DNA from: Sinonovacula constricta
Lineage: Eukaryota; Mollusca; Bivalvia; Cardiida; Solecurtidae
NCBI GenBank assembly: GCA_007844125.1
Contig: CM017558.1
Span: forward strand, 27,051,478 to 27,115,477
DNA: 64,000 bases
Direction: 5' to 3'
Below the pieces are notes generated by a model. That model had not been told where the DNA came from. It searched no databases and worked only from the letters and a program-made list of their open reading frames with translations. Shown here piece by piece: positions 1 through 12,867 of this stretch. Each line of letters starts with the position of its first letter. The first letter of the stretch is position 1. The position numbers and the translations under genes were made by a program.

Positions 1-318
1 TTTGAAAAACATCATCATAATATGAAACAATGGTCTGAATTACTTAAGAAATGACTAGTGTAAGCACAGACATAAAATATATGGTTTAATATAAAATGAC
101 TAGTGTTTTTAACATAAAATTTATATTGTAATTATGGCATAACTAAGGAAATATTGTCACAACATATTTGTAAGTAAGAAGGAATGTGGAGTAATGTGTC
201 ATGTACAATAAACCAATGCATGAACTATATTATACTGGTAATACTGTCATAATAGAATTAAACAATATATAAATGGCAATCTGAGACAAAATACTTTGGA
301 GATCTATGTTGCAAAATT

Positions 319-895
319 TTATAAATATAAGGGTTCGAGCATTCCTGGGGACTTCCAAACAAAGAAAAGGTCCTCATTCGGACCACCACTACAATAGTGG
401 TAGAATGTAATGTCAAAGCTCAACTGAATGTTTTGAACATAGTAGTACCCTTTCTTCCTATCAAATGGATAAACATCAGAAAGTGGAACTGCTTCATAGT
501 TGTCTTTTTCTGAAAGAAGACTTTTAAGACTGGCATACTTTTCTGCGACTACAGCAGATCGAGGTTGACCAGGGATATGCTTGATTCTTGTATGTATGCC
601 ATCATCGGGGGACCTAGCTGGGTGGGTAGGTTGTGAATATCAAGGATCCTTTTTTTGTTGATCACACATAAAATCAGAATACTTTGAAAAAGAGCTTGCT
701 AGGCAAAGTACAGCTTCTTTTAATGGCTTCATTCTCTTACTGTCAATTACAAGGGTAGGTAAGAATACGAAAGAGCGATTGGGAATGCTCACTCAACTTT
801 ACTTGCTCTATGGCCTTAACTTTGTGCTTATAATTTGATGGATCGTTATAGTGTTGTTCAAATGTTTGACCATTGAAAAAATGAGTGGAGGGGGT
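319..895 (-). pseudogene. Decayed coding relic, family not recognised
   Basis: Read on the minus strand from about 895 down to a TAA at 319-321, this stretch keeps a protein-like reading frame with one frameshift (about 755-760) and one in-frame TGA (about 646). The last open piece is about 107 codons and contains blocks such as HIPGQPRSAVVAEKYASL, VYPFDRKKGYYYVQNIQLSF and SGGPNEDLFFVWKSPG. Composition and codon structure look coding, unlike the AT-rich flanks. There is no upstream methionine, so it is easily missed. I do not recognise the family; a dead transposon gene or a truncated host paralogue are both possible. No intact version is visible in the window. Confidence 0.35.
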
Positions 896-900
896 GCTAA

Positions 901-1846
901 TCAAAAAAGATTAGCTTACCAGGCATAGTTTTTATGTTTTCTTTTGAATGTCATCTTGATGCCTTTCTTACTGCTGGTCTATGGGAAAATATACGTGGCA
1001 CTTTAAACCATTTTTTCCTTGACTTGGCGGTGGGGGGAAGGGGGGTGGTCTTCAAAATGACATAATTTGGAAGATAATTTCAATTTTAATTGGAACTAAA
1101 GGCTAAATGACAACGTATCCATTTTCCAATTAGTCAACCACGCAGGTCTGAGCTTTTTTATCGTTAGGAATCTTGTAAAAATTGCATGTGCCACCTCGAG
1201 ATCTCTCGTGGTTACAACCTTCAACACAGCAGAAAACGTTCTGTCCCATAGCAAAATAAAATTATCTCAGCAAGTAAATTCATTTAAAACATAAATACAA
1301 GTTCTGATGATTTGGTTTATCATTTTTATTCACTTTGTCCCTCTTTTTGTGTGTGAAGAAGAAACGAAAGTAAGTCAGCTGTTCTATGTTTACACGCGAG
1401 CACATAAATGGAACCCCGCTGACCTCAAATCTCGCGGATTTCCAATACATGTTATTCACGAGCGAACTGTTAAATTCGAATTTATTTAAGACAGAAACCA
1501 AAAGAAAAAAGAAAAGAAAAAAACATCGTGGTTCCAACAAACAGTTTGACTGGATCAGTATCTCTGAACGCTTGGATTTCGCGTTATTCTCTTATTATCA
1601 AGCGTCTACATGATTACGGTTATGATAAATTACATACGAGTAATATACGTCGTTACCGAACACATTTTCCCCGAACGAAATTGTCGTTATCGATTCACGG
1701 AACATTGGAATTATTTAAAAAAATTTCACTAACAAAATTGTTTTGTTTTTTTGGATTGGGGACTCCAAAACCTACGCGGACGCTTAACAGAATTCCGATT
1801 TGGCATGGCCTAAGGTTATGCTGAGCTCATACTTTTCTTGATTATC
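901..1846. other. No gene seen
   Basis: AT-rich sequence with short overlapping open frames on both strands, none with recognisable domains. It lies downstream of the LINE ORF1 relic, where ORF2 would be expected, but I see no endonuclease or reverse-transcriptase motif. Confidence 0.4.
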
Positions 1847-2924
1847 CTAACTGGTTGATGATGGTTGAAATAAACGGTTGTTTATGTAAAGCTTATCTCT
1901 CACCAACACAGCGCGCTTGCCCTCGCGGCGTGCTGCCAGCATGTGCTCTACGAGCGCTTTGCTTCTTTGGAGGACGTCCGTCGAGTATTGATCGGCAACA
2001 TTGTAAGACTTTTTCTTAAAAATCAACACTGCTAAGGGCATCCTTGACGAGTAGTTTAGATTCGTGTCCTTGAACATTACAACAGTTGGCCGTGTTTTGT
2101 TGTATGTGGCTGATCCTATTCGGCGCGATCGGTCGATTTCCAAGACGCTTTCCGCATCGTCTATGTGTAACACTGATTGACAGAATTGAAGAACTTTACT
2201 GGTGCAATTTTCTCTGTCGTTGCGGGGCTGATCGGGTCGGTTTTCATAGCCTTTATGATGTGAATCCCCTGATACAGATACATGGCCTGTTGTGGACGCA
2301 TTGATGCTTCCCCCCACCCCCTCCCTTACTGCCAATTTCCTAACTAATACCGAATAAAAAACATGTTCTCTCATTGAGCGACCCTTAAGGTCAATTAAAT
2401 TTTCGCTCAAACGTTCATTCATTTGTCTCAAGTTTTTGTTTTTCATTTTTTATTTTTGACACCTCGATTTTTAATTGCTTAACATCGGCTTTGTTTGTTT
2501 TTGCACTTTGTGTAATTATTTCATATTTACTATCGATGAAAGACTGACTTTTTTCTAGATTCTCGAATTTGCTTTCAACCAAGGAGAGTCGTTCTGAGTG
2601 TTTAGCAATTGTATTTGTTATTTTATCCAATTGGCCAAGTTTGTCATCAATTTTGTCAAGGCGATCCATGATTCTATTTAAAATAGTATTGCCGTCAGTG
2701 GTATGCGAGTTGTCGGTAAGTTGGCTTGCTGCTGTATGGCCGATGGTATTCGAGGCCATAGGTGGTGCAGGTGCAAAACCGGCCATGAATGGTTGTTGAT
2801 ATACTGGGTACTGGTATATTGAGTTCATGGGGCTAATCGGTGAGTTCATGTGTTGGAAACCGTATGGTGATTGTGGTTGATTACTCACGTTACTTATGGT
2901 TGGCGCCTGTTGGGCTGGTTGCAT
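1847..2924 (-). pseudogene. LINE ORF1-like protein (L1 ORF1p / Transposase_22 type), frameshifted
   Basis: Two minus-strand frames overlap at 2415-2446 and together give one ORF1p-like protein of about 360 residues. The first part (2924-2415) starts at MQPAQQAP and has a Pro/Gln-rich N-terminus, then a heptad-rich coiled coil (NRIMDRLDKIDDKLGQL onward). The second part (2446-1847) begins MKNKNLRQMNERL and holds an RRM-like block with EIDRSRRIG and RPTVVMF, then a basic C-terminal domain ending in GKRAVLVRDKLYINNRLF. In the family, coiled coil, RRM and C-terminal domain form an RNA-binding trimer needed for retrotransposition. A one-base shift near 2430 breaks it. ORF2 is absent, so this is a dead, truncated copy. 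The order of domains makes the family call fairly firm; the LINE clade is not resolved. Confidence 0.6.
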
Positions 2925-5560
2925 GGTTGCATGCCAACCGGTCTCTTTGGTTCGTTGTTGGGTGCGGTGATGGCTTCACTGTTCCGCTTGTTGGTTTTAC
3001 CCACTTTATTTATTGGCATATATCATGTTTTAAACCCACACCATCCACAGACGTATAATCACACATAAACACATGCACAATTGTCCCAATCAGAGTATAT
3101 AACATCCAAAAAATTATTTATTAGCGACTTTTATTGCTCCCGTTCCAAATTCGTTACCGCAATCTTCATACGTTTGCATAAGATTCACTTGCACTAAGAA
3201 AAATTATATCATTAACTGAAATCACTGTGAATCTCTGAAAAATCAAACATAGGCCATGTTAAAATGGGCTAAAAGGGCTGACAAAAAGACGCCGCATTTT
3301 TTATCTTTCTGAAGTTTTCCACCACCAAGAAAAATGCCCCATTAAAACACTCTGATTTCACGAGAAACTTATCGTCTTGTTCTGTACGAGTTGTATTTTT
3401 CGTTGTTGTCTGATATTTATTAAGCGGAGAGAGTATGATCCTGGCAAACACGGAAATTTCCTATCTCTCACAAACTGCGAAAGGTCATGCATGACTTATA
3501 TTAGAGACAAAAAGGATTATCGAGTTGTTTGGGGTCAAAATTTGGATTATTTAAAATGAAATTTAAAGTGGTGAGATAAAGAATATTTCGAAGCTCCAAA
3601 ATCATGGAGGAGAATACTTTACAAACATTAAAATGCAAAGATAAATACTATTACGCTAACATTTTACTAGGGGTCGAATAGTCGTTGGGGCTGGTTCACT
3701 TTTCCAGCAAGCATTTGTAGCAAGCATCTAAGGTAGCAAAGCGAATTTCATGCCAGCAAGCAATAAGTCCAGATTTGGGATAAAATTAATAACGCTTTGA
3801 TGATCATGCTTTTTTTTAATTTACTAATTGAATGGTTAAAGTATAAATATATGTGTTCTATATAATTTTCCCTTGTGATTGTTTTTCTAATGTTGGTCAT
3901 TTAAATTTGACTTAAATACGAAAAAAATAGACTTAAATTCATTTTGTAATATGGTAGTTATAGAAATAGACGGGTTATTGTATATTAACCACCAAGGATG
4001 CAGAAGTCACCTACATTAAATGATTGTGACGCATTTTCTGTGCATGTTTTTGGTATAAAATTTAGTCAGAATTCTAAAGCCTAAAGGTTTTAGATCTAGC
4101 AATTTCTTACATATAATTCATTTTCTATCAAAGTTATTAAAACACTGATTATCTTATTGGAACGCTGATTTTAAGGCCGGTCTCTCCTACATATAAGGAA
4201 TGCGACAAAAACGTTTTGTATCTTTTTATTGGTAAAACAGTGATATTTAGATTTGTTTTGTTTTTTTTCGATTCCCACCACGTCGAAATATAAGAAAGTT
4301 TACGCAACATTTCATATGCATTTGTTAAAAAATAAAAGCTTCCAATTTACTTTTTATGACAACTATTTATATACATGATCAAATACTACCTTACTGCTTT
4401 TTTGTTTACCTATCTGTCCAAAAAATCACACAGAAATGATCTTCTCCACACCGTAACCCTCTCACCACCCAACTAATTTATGGCCCTCTTATCAACTGAT
4501 GAAAGTCCACAGGGAATCTTGTGATTGAGTTCTGAGATAAGGAACTCTGAGATTAGGATTATATTTTATTTTGGTATCGTGCAATGCGGTCGGACGTGCA
4601 CCTTATTCAATATGCTAGTTGTTATTTGATGATGTATTTGTTTTGCTGCGGTTGCTGCTGCTTCGGCTTTTACTGCTGCTGATGTTTATGCAAGAACTGT
4701 CTCTAGAACATTTTACATTCTTAAAATCAGCTACATTCGATACTTAGAATAAACAGAATTATTTTTATGAATGCGATTCACGTTAAAATTGTATACTAAA
4801 CAATCAATATTGTTGGGACATTTTAGTGTCCGTATATGTAGAATATTCATGTTGTTTGCTGGAATATGTCAGCAGCACAAAGTACAAAATCATTTATAAT
4901 TGTCGTCTTTCGCTTTTATTTTAGTTATAAACTCTAGTATACAGCTTGATTATAACACTTGTGCAACTGTTGTGTAAAATGAATAAACAAATATGGTGTA
5001 TAGCGTGAAAGCTACAATCATATTACACACAAGCGGTTGTTGATGCTACGGGCGGATAAGGCTGATCTATTATCTAAAGTTATTCAGAGCAAAACCACAT
5101 TAATAATTACTTTAAGGTTTGTTTGAACTACTTACGTCATCAGCTTATCAGTTTATAGGATATAAAAGAACTTCACAATATTTAACAGTAGAAAACTTAC
5201 AAATGGAAAATACAAAAACTATATCATAGCGTGGGAATGACATATAGAAATATGCATTCGAAAACAGAAGTCAGAAATAGAAAAATCACAAAAATACGGG
5301 GAAGATTCGATAGGATACTGTGACTCACAAAGGGAATGCAAAAACAACAACAAAAACAACAACAAAAACAACACCTTTAGCTGTAAAAAAGCCAGACATT
5401 TTGGCCAAAGAAAAAATGCATTGGCAAAGAAATAACTTCAGAGTGGCAAAACTAATTCACTTGACGGAATCACATGTTAGAAACAGTAAAACCATAAAAG
5501 CTACACCTCAGGAAAACATATTTCGAATAATATAACTACTGTAGCTAGAAGATAACATAT
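2925..5560. other. No gene seen
   Basis: AT-rich unique-looking sequence. The only structure I see is a short GCT-rich patch near 4640-4690 and an acaacaaaa-type microsatellite near 5338-5372. Confidence 0.4.
5338..5373 (+). repeat. (acaacaaaa)-type microsatellite
   Basis: About three units of a 12-base A/C repeat in direct tandem, at the left edge of the 190-bp array. Confidence 0.7.
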
Positions 5561-5569
5561 GAGTATATG

Positions 5570-8500
5570 CGGTCGGAAACAGACCTCGTCGCATATTGTA
5601 AAATCACAGATAATTTCAAGTATCACTGAAAGTCGGTTATAATTGAAGAAAATCTGCGCCTCTTACAGGTAATGTGACGCAGAACACTACAATTATCTCT
5701 AAACTAAACATATTCACCTAATGAAACAATGCAACAACTTAACCCCAACTTGCGTTCGACATTAAACAATCTGCGATCAATTATAGACGTCGGAGACAGT
5801 AAAAGCGCACAGACCGGCAAGTAATATTATGTACGATGTATATCTGACGGAGCGCGGTGCCTCTCACAGGATTGTGACACCCTAAACGATATATGTTTGC
5901 ATACAACATATTTATATCTAAAAGAAAATGGTAACAACAATAGCCTAGCCAGTGAATGGCATGAGAAAATATGCGACCGAAAACAAACGTCAGAACCATA
6001 AAATAAACGAATTTTTTTTTTTATGTTTTGGAAAGTTCTCTTTGCATGTCACAGAGAATGAAATGTTTGTCAACAAGAAAGATTTACAATTTACGTCAAA
6101 GACAGCTAAAATAACGGAAAACTAAGCTAACATGTGTAGATATGACAAAAAATTCTGTGGATTAAAAACGAAATGTTACAAAGCACACAATACATGATTA
6201 CCAACACGATATGTTGCCGTAATGAAAAAAGGCAACAACAACACTATTTTGGGGAAGACATAAGCATATCTCTGATCGAAAACAAACATTAGTTACGATG
6301 CAGATACAGAAAATTACTATACAAGTCTGGTATATTTCAATGGTCCCTGGGTCACTGACAAGGAATGTGACGCAATTAACTATACATGTATGCAAACAAC
6401 ATTAAAATAGCTAATGACAAAACGCAGCAACAATACCCAAGCTAGGGGATGGCAAAGGGTATTAACAGGTCAAAACTGACGTCAGTAACAGTAAAATCAC
6501 AGAAAATTACACTTAAAACAGGATATAATTGGCAGACACTTGTTGTATGCACAGAGAATGTGACTAAAAAACTATAAATATTTGTTAAAATAAAACATAA
6601 ACTTTAAGAAAATATGCAACAAGGATACCCTAACTTGGGGAGGACTTAACAAAATATGCAATAAAAGCAGACGTCACAGTCAGTAAATTCACAGCCTGGA
6701 AGCCGAGTAAGTTCATATTGACGGGACTCAGTGCCTCTTACAGGGAATGTGACGCAATGAACGATACATATTTTTTTAAACAAGACGAATGGAACTAGTA
6801 GAAAAATAGAACATAAATAATCTACCAAGGGGATGACATGAAGAAATACTCGATCGAAGAATGACGTCATGTAAAGCCAAAATAACTGAAAACTAAGCTT
6901 GCATGTGAAGATTTGACAAAATTCTGTGGATTGAAAAAGCGAATGTGACACAATACACAATACATTTTCAAAAACACGACAGACATGTTGTCTAAATGGA
7001 AAAGGGCAACAACAACACTCTAGCTTGGGGATGACATAAGCATATCTTCGTTAGAAAGAAGACGTCAATTACAATGACGATACAGAAGGTTGCCGTAAAC
7101 GTCTGCTATATTAGAATGGCTCTTGTGCCACACACGAAGAATATGACACAATTAACTACATATATCTAATTGCAAACAAAATTAAAATAGCTAATTGAAA
7201 AACGCAGCAACATTACCCAAGCTAGGTGTTGGCATAGGGAAACAGCCGGTCAAAAAACAGAGGTCAGTAAAGTAAACACACAGAGAAGTACAATAAAAAC
7301 AGTATATAACTGACAAAACATTGTGCCTTGTACATGGTATGTGACATAATAAACTATACATATTTGTTAAAAGGAAACATAGACTTTATAAAAATATGCA
7401 ACAAGGATACCCTAGCTTGAGGAGAAATACACAAGTAAAAAACACGTCCAAGTCAGTAAATTCACATCCTGGAAGCCGAGTATGTTCATATTGACAGGAC
7501 TCAGAGCATCTTACAGGGAATGTGACGCAATGAACGATACATGTTTATACACAAGACGAATGGAACTAGAAGAAAAAATGCAACATAAATATTCTTGCTA
7601 GGGGATGACATGAAGAAATACCCGATCGAAGAATGAAGTCTTAGACAGCTTAAATAACGGAAAACAAAGCTTATATGTGTAGATTTGACACAATTACGTG
7701 GGCCAATAAAGGGAATGTGACACAGTACACAATGCATGTTCATCGACTTGATGCCGTAACGAAAAAGGTTAACAACAACAATCTAGCTTGGGGATAGATA
7801 GTTATTCATTACAAATATAAGCATATCTCCGATCGAAAACAGACGTCAAATACAATGAATATACAGAAAGTTACCGTAAAAGACCGCTATATTTCAATGG
7901 TCTTTGTGTCACTCACGAGGAATATGACGCAATTAACTATATATTTTGTTATCAGGAAACATAGACTTTATGAAAATATGCAACAAGCATACTTTAGCTT
8001 GGAGAGGACATAACGAGATATGCAATAATCGAAATACGTCAACGTCTGTAAAATCAGAGAAATTTCGACTGGAAACCAGATATGTTAATATTGACTGTGC
8101 TCAGTATCACTTACAGAGAACGTGACGCAGTGAACGATATATGTTTATACACAACACGAATTGAACTATGAGAAAAAAATAACATCAATACTGTAGCTAG
8201 GGAATGACATGAGGAAATATATATATCAAACATAGACGTCGTTGATACCTAAGATAATAGGAAACTAAACTAGAATGTGCATACTGGACAGCATTATGTG
8301 AGTTAAAAAAGGTAGATGGCACAATAAACGGTATTACTTTATAAAAGTACATGTTGCCGTAATGGAAAAGGCAAACAACACAACATTCCCCTTATGAAAA
8401 TATGCAACAAGGATACCCTAGTGTTATGAGAATATGACTAAATATGCAATCATAAATCCGTCAAACTCAGTCAAATCACATACATTAGTCTTGAAGCCGG

Positions 8501-8960
8501 ATAAGTTAATACTGCAGTACTCAGTGTCATTTACAGGGAATGTTACGCAATGATCGATGTGTGTTTATAAAAGACAAATGCAACATCAATAGGGTAGGGG
8601 TTGATATGAAGAAACATTCGATCGAAAATAGACGTAATGGACAGATAACGGACAGCTAAACTGTGTATATTTGAAAGCATTCTGTGAGTTAAATAGGTAA
8701 TGTGACACGACAGACAGTACACATTTATGAAAACTGCATGTTGCCGTAATGGAAAGGGGAAACAACACAAATCTATCTTGGGATGAAATAAGCAAATGTC
8801 CGCTCAGAAAATAACGTCAATTACTATTGAGACACAGACAGCTGCCGTAAAAATCCGATATATTTGAAGTGTCTCTGTGTTATTCACAAGGAATGTGACG
8901 CAATTTACTATATATGTTTGCAAGCAACATATAATTAGCTAATAGAAAAATGCATCAATA
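5570..8960. repeat. Degenerate tandem array, about 190-bp unit, about 17 copies
   Basis: A block like cagggaatgtgacgcaatga recurs at roughly 5667, 5861, 6356, 6549, 6738, 6940, 7135, 7330, 7515, 7705, 7915, 8110, 8320, 8535, 8695 and 8890, a spacing of about 190 bases. Each unit also tends to keep a stretch like ggggatgacatgagaaata followed by gatcgaaaa and GACGTC. Neighbouring units differ and alternate types recur, which suggests a multi-monomer higher-order unit of roughly 770 bases. Open frames on the minus strand here change with each unit and show no domain, so I treat them as by-products. Function unknown. Confidence 0.6.
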
Positions 8961-9497
8961 GCGAAGGCAAATGCCCCTCGGGGAAAAAAGCCTCCCTTAA
9001 AAATCTCCAACATTTCTTTTCGATCTGATGTCACAATGTCGTCATTACCACAGAAGGTATAACAGAACAGAAAAGGTCAATGTCAACAGTAAGTAGAAAA
9101 TATTATCTATTGATTGATTTTTCGCATATTTGTTATTAATTATTGCGCATGATCATCCCACCGTAGACGAAATATGTACGCATTTTGACATGGAATCCTT
9201 GACTAGTTTTGTAATACACTAGAATGTGATTTTTACAAAGTACACATATCTTACTAAGGTCGACGCTATATTCGGAAAACCACGAGTTTATCGAAGAGTT
9301 CAGTTTGGGGCAAGATGCTGTTAGTTGTTGTTAGTACACAGATAGGTAGCCGTTGTTTATAAATATTTAGTTATATCAATTAATTTATAGATCTATGCAA
9401 TGCGCGCGAGTATGTTCTTTCTTGCATTAATTCATGAGCATTTTATTGCATCCATTCAGGCAATATAACTTACTTTGTGCATTATTTATTTTCAGAA

Positions 9498-10670
9498 ATG
9501 GTTCGTAACTGTAAGAAAAAGACAGAGAGATGTTCGTACGAAAGCGAAAAACTCACTGCTGCCTTAGAAGCCTTAAGAAAAGGAATGCCTTTTTTGACAG
9601 CTGTTAGGGATTTCGGGATTCCTCCTCGTTCTTTACAAAGACATCGAGATCTAAAAGTGAGACAACCAGAGACTGTTACCCTTGGTAGAATACAGCCCGT
9701 GCTGCCGGATTATGTTAAGAAAGAGCTCCATAGTCACATTAAATACATGGAAAAGAGGCTGTATGGACTAACAACTGTACACATTAGGCGGTTAGCATTT
9801 GAGATTGCGGATAAGGCCAGTATTAAAAATCCCTTTAATAAAGAGTCAAGTATGGCTGGAAAGGACTGGCTGAAAGGGTTCCTGTCAAGGCATCAAGATT
9901 TGCGACTTAGAGAGCCAGAAGCCACAAGTATTTCAAAGACTGTTGGTTTCCAAAAAACAAAGATTAGGGAATTCTTCGATTCTTACAAAGAACTTCTGAC
10001 GACTACCTTAACGACTACCTTACAAATTCGTCCTAGTAGCATTTGGAATATGGACGAAACTGGTATGACCAATGTCCAAAAGCCAGCTAAAACAATTGCT
10101 ACAAAAGGTTGTCGGCAAGTAGGGAAAATGACCAGTGGAGAACGAGGATTCACCGTTACTGTCATTTGCGCAACGAGTGCTGCTAGGGTACATCTCCCAA
10201 CGATGTTTATTTTTACTATGCCTCCCAACAGCATGGCTGCATCCATCAGTGACGGTTTCCAGTCTACAATGCCTCCTAACAGCATGGCTGCATCCATAAA
10301 CGACGCTCCTCATTCTACAGTGTCACCTAACATCATGGCTGCATCCACCAACGACGGTCGCCAGTCTACAGTGCCTCCTAACAGCATGGCTGCATCCACC
10401 AACGACGGCCTCCAGTCTACAGTGCCTCCTAACAGCATGACTGCATCCACTAACGACGGTCTCCAGTCTACAGGGCCTCCTAACAGTATGGCTGCATCCA
10501 CCAAGGGCGGTCCCGAGTTCAATTCGCCATTCAGTGATGCTCCAATGTCCACCTTACAATCAGATGTCATGAACACATTCAGCGAAATTAGGCCAGTACC
10601 AAAGGAAGAAATGTTAAAGCAAAAGAGAACCTTACAAAAATGTAATCAAAATAAAAGGTCATCTTCTTAA
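9498..10670 (+). CDS. Pogo/Tigger-type transposase, catalytic domain truncated and replaced by tandem repeats
   Basis: The ATG at 9498 follows a good 3' splice signal (tttattttcag at 9485-9495), so an upstream exon is possible. Residues 1-50 are a pipsqueak-like helix-turn-helix (CSYESEKLTAALEALRKG, then FGIPPRSLQRH). Residues about 80-170 form a CENP-B/Tc5-type DNA-binding domain (KDWLKGFLSRHQDL). The DDE_1 nuclease domain begins with WNMDETGM, giving the first catalytic Asp, runs to LPTMFIF, then stops. The remaining two catalytic acids are missing; instead six copies of a 17-residue unit (PPNSMAASTNDGLQST) follow. The total is about 390 residues against 500 or more for intact relatives. 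It may bind DNA but should not cut it. A zinc-finger tail lies downstream in another frame. It could be a domesticated gene or simply decayed; transcript data would decide. Confidence 0.65.
   Translation: MVRNCKKKTERCSYESEKLTAALEALRKGMPFLTAVRDFGIPPRSLQRHRDLKVRQPETVTLGRIQPVLPDYVKKELHSHIKYMEKRLYGLTTVHIRRLAFEIADKASIKNPFNKESSMAGKDWLKGFLSRHQDLRLREPEATSISKTVGFQKTKIREFFDSYKELLTTTLTTTLQIRPSSIWNMDETGMTNVQKPAKTIATKGCRQVGKMTSGERGFTVTVICATSAARVHLPTMFIFTMPPNSMAASISDGFQSTMPPNSMAASINDAPHSTVSPNIMAASTNDGRQSTVPPNSMAASTNDGLQSTVPPNSMTASTNDGLQSTGPPNSMAASTKGGPEFNSPFSDAPMSTLQSDVMNTFSEIRPVPKEEMLKQKRTLQKCNQNKRSSS
10221..10526 (+). repeat. 51-bp in-frame minisatellite (6 copies)
   Basis: Six direct copies of a 51-base unit beginning cctcctaacagcatggctgc. 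Because 51 is a multiple of three the frame is kept, giving 17-residue units. It sits exactly where the transposase catalytic core should continue after MFIF. Confidence 0.85.
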
Positions 10671-10821
10671 ACTCGAAAACGAGGAATGGCTGTGCATAAT
10701 TAGTTGCGAGTCATTCGTTATAAGTCATGGTGGGGAAGGGTGGGTGCAGTGCCAATCCTGCCTGAAATGGGCTGGGTATGCAAGATTTGTGTGTCCAAAC
10801 TGTGAATCCGACACTGAATAA
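10656..10821 (+). pseudogene. Out-of-frame PHD-like zinc-finger tail of the pogo-type transposase
   Basis: In the +1 frame relative to the transposase, this segment reads ENEEWLCIISCESF, GEGWVQCQSCLKW and FVCPNCESDTE then a stop at 10819-10821. The CxxxC, CxxC, CxxC spacing resembles the PHD-like finger that ends many pogo-family transposases of invertebrates. The upstream frame ends at the TAA 10668-10670, so a single frameshift near 10650 separates the two. The usual His/Cys pair after KWA is degraded to GYAR. Confidence 0.5.
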
Positions 10822-11012
10822 TCTTGCCATTTACTGTGACTGATAAATCAATAATGTTTGAGTTCTGTTTGTAAGGTTGGCGTGTTTATTTTTTTTTCTA
10901 TCATTTTCAATTTTTATACTTGAAAAGAAGTCGGATTTAAGATAAGAGATGTATAAGAGAAGTGCATATAAAAGTCAGGACATATTCTAATGGATTTGTA
11001 TTAGGGATGTAA

Positions 11013-11090
11013 ATCGAATCCCAAAACGATATTCGAATATTCGTAACGTGTATTCGAACCATATTCGAATATTCGGGACGAATTTTTATC
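11013..11090. repeat. Palindrome-rich segment (atattcgaatattcg)
   Basis: The self-complementary string atattcgaatat occurs twice within about 60 bases in an otherwise AT-rich tract. This pattern is common at decayed DNA-transposon ends; no boundaries are visible here. Confidence 0.35.
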
Positions 11091-11416
11091 ATAGTGGCAC
11101 ATAACACGGTAATTTTCCATTACATTCAATGTGTTTATTCATTGTAAAATGTTTATTTCTGGCCACAATTTACATTGCTAGCCATACGTAATGCAGAAGC
11201 GGCGGTAATTTTATGATTTAGCCTAGCATTTAATTTTAAAACGACGATTTTTTCTTTTTGAAATACAAACGGCAGTATTATCAATCCGCCATTATCCTGT
11301 TTATAGTGAAGGACCAGACGGGGTGTTTCTTTACTTGGTCAGCGGTTATTTGCAAGAAAATACTGTCAGTAAGAATGCCAGTAAATGAGTAAACAATGTC
11401 ATTGTTACTCAACAAT

Positions 11417-11467
11417 TATTATTATTATTACTATTATTATTATTATTATTATCATTATTATTATTAT
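11417..11467 (+). repeat. (att)n microsatellite
   Basis: Interrupted att/tta triplet run of about 17 units. Confidence 0.85.
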
Positions 11468-12867
11468 TGAAACTCTTATAAAACTTTACAGTAACCAATC
11501 AATGTTAAGATGACCTGCAAAGTCCCTATAATATATACATTATTAATAGGTCACCTTAAACTTGAGCGTCTTTTTGTTACGTGTTGTACTTTGTGTAATA
11601 ACCTTTACAATTTAAAGGCATTTTGCGTACTTAATTACTTATTTGTATTAACATATGACGTATTAAAAGGGCTACTTAAGCTCCTTTTAATGTTAACATG
11701 TCGATTTAATAAAACCATATCATCATTTTATTAGATGAAACTGTACAACACATTCAAAATAGCTCACAATTTTAATATTTTACGCTACTAACCAAAAAAA
11801 CAATGTATAACAACAAACAGTCAATTATGTTTTGTGAAATTATCTTATAAAATACATTGATCATTTAAGGATGCATTTTCAAAAGGACAAAATGCGGGTG
11901 ATACTGGATCGACTGTAAGACAATTAGGCAAAACCACGAAGGTTTTATGAAGGGAAATCGCTCAAGTGTACAGCCAATTAACGGTCTTGATTGGTTGGTG
12001 GTCGGATTAATGTTAATTGTGATTGGCTGATATCGCTAAGGGCGTTAATCCTAAGCCATAACATGTCAATTAGAGACATTTAGAGACATTTAGTTACTAA
12101 TACACAAGTGACAATTATGAACCTGCTCGCCATATGCCTGACTGTTGATAAATTGATGAAGTACCAACCAATATATATATATATAAAGAATGATTACAAT
12201 TGTAAGCTCGTGAGTTTTTAATGTGTTAAGTAAACCTATGACGAACAATTAAAAAGTATATAGATTTACATTATTGTTATTCGGAGAGAATGAAGCAAAA
12301 ACAGAGAACAGAAAATCGCGGTGACAAAAAATAACATATGTCATGATTGTTTAAAAGTTATTGTCTTCAGAAAGTTACTTTGTTACAATAATATATATTA
12401 GGTGCACACATATGCAGAAAGTATTGTGAAATAAGTGCACAATAAATAACACCATGTTTGGTAAAATCATTATCATGTATTCATTTGTTTTACTTACATA
12501 TAAATTTAATTTAATTAGCATTTGTTTCTTTTTCATCAAAAATTAATGTAGCTAACATTTGTACATTTTTTATTTTTCATTTTGCCTTCATCCCTGTCTT
12601 AATGTCAAAAACATTTTTTTTATTGTCATTGATCCAATTTTCTCACAACTCAAGAATACGTTGCAGCTTTCCCTGTATCTCACATGTACTTTTATTCAAC
12701 TAAATTTTGTGTAATTTACCATGCAAAACGTGTTATTTTTGCATCTTTCTGTATGTTTTAAAATATTTCTAGCAGAACTTTTCAATACTTACACTTTGAT
12801 GTTTTTGTAAAGTGACTGTACATTGTTAAGCAAATAAAGGTAATACATATATTTATTTGCATTTTTA
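11468..12867. other. No gene seen
   Basis: AT-rich sequence with a short (at)n run near 12172-12184. Short frames on the + strand lack any domain. Confidence 0.4.
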
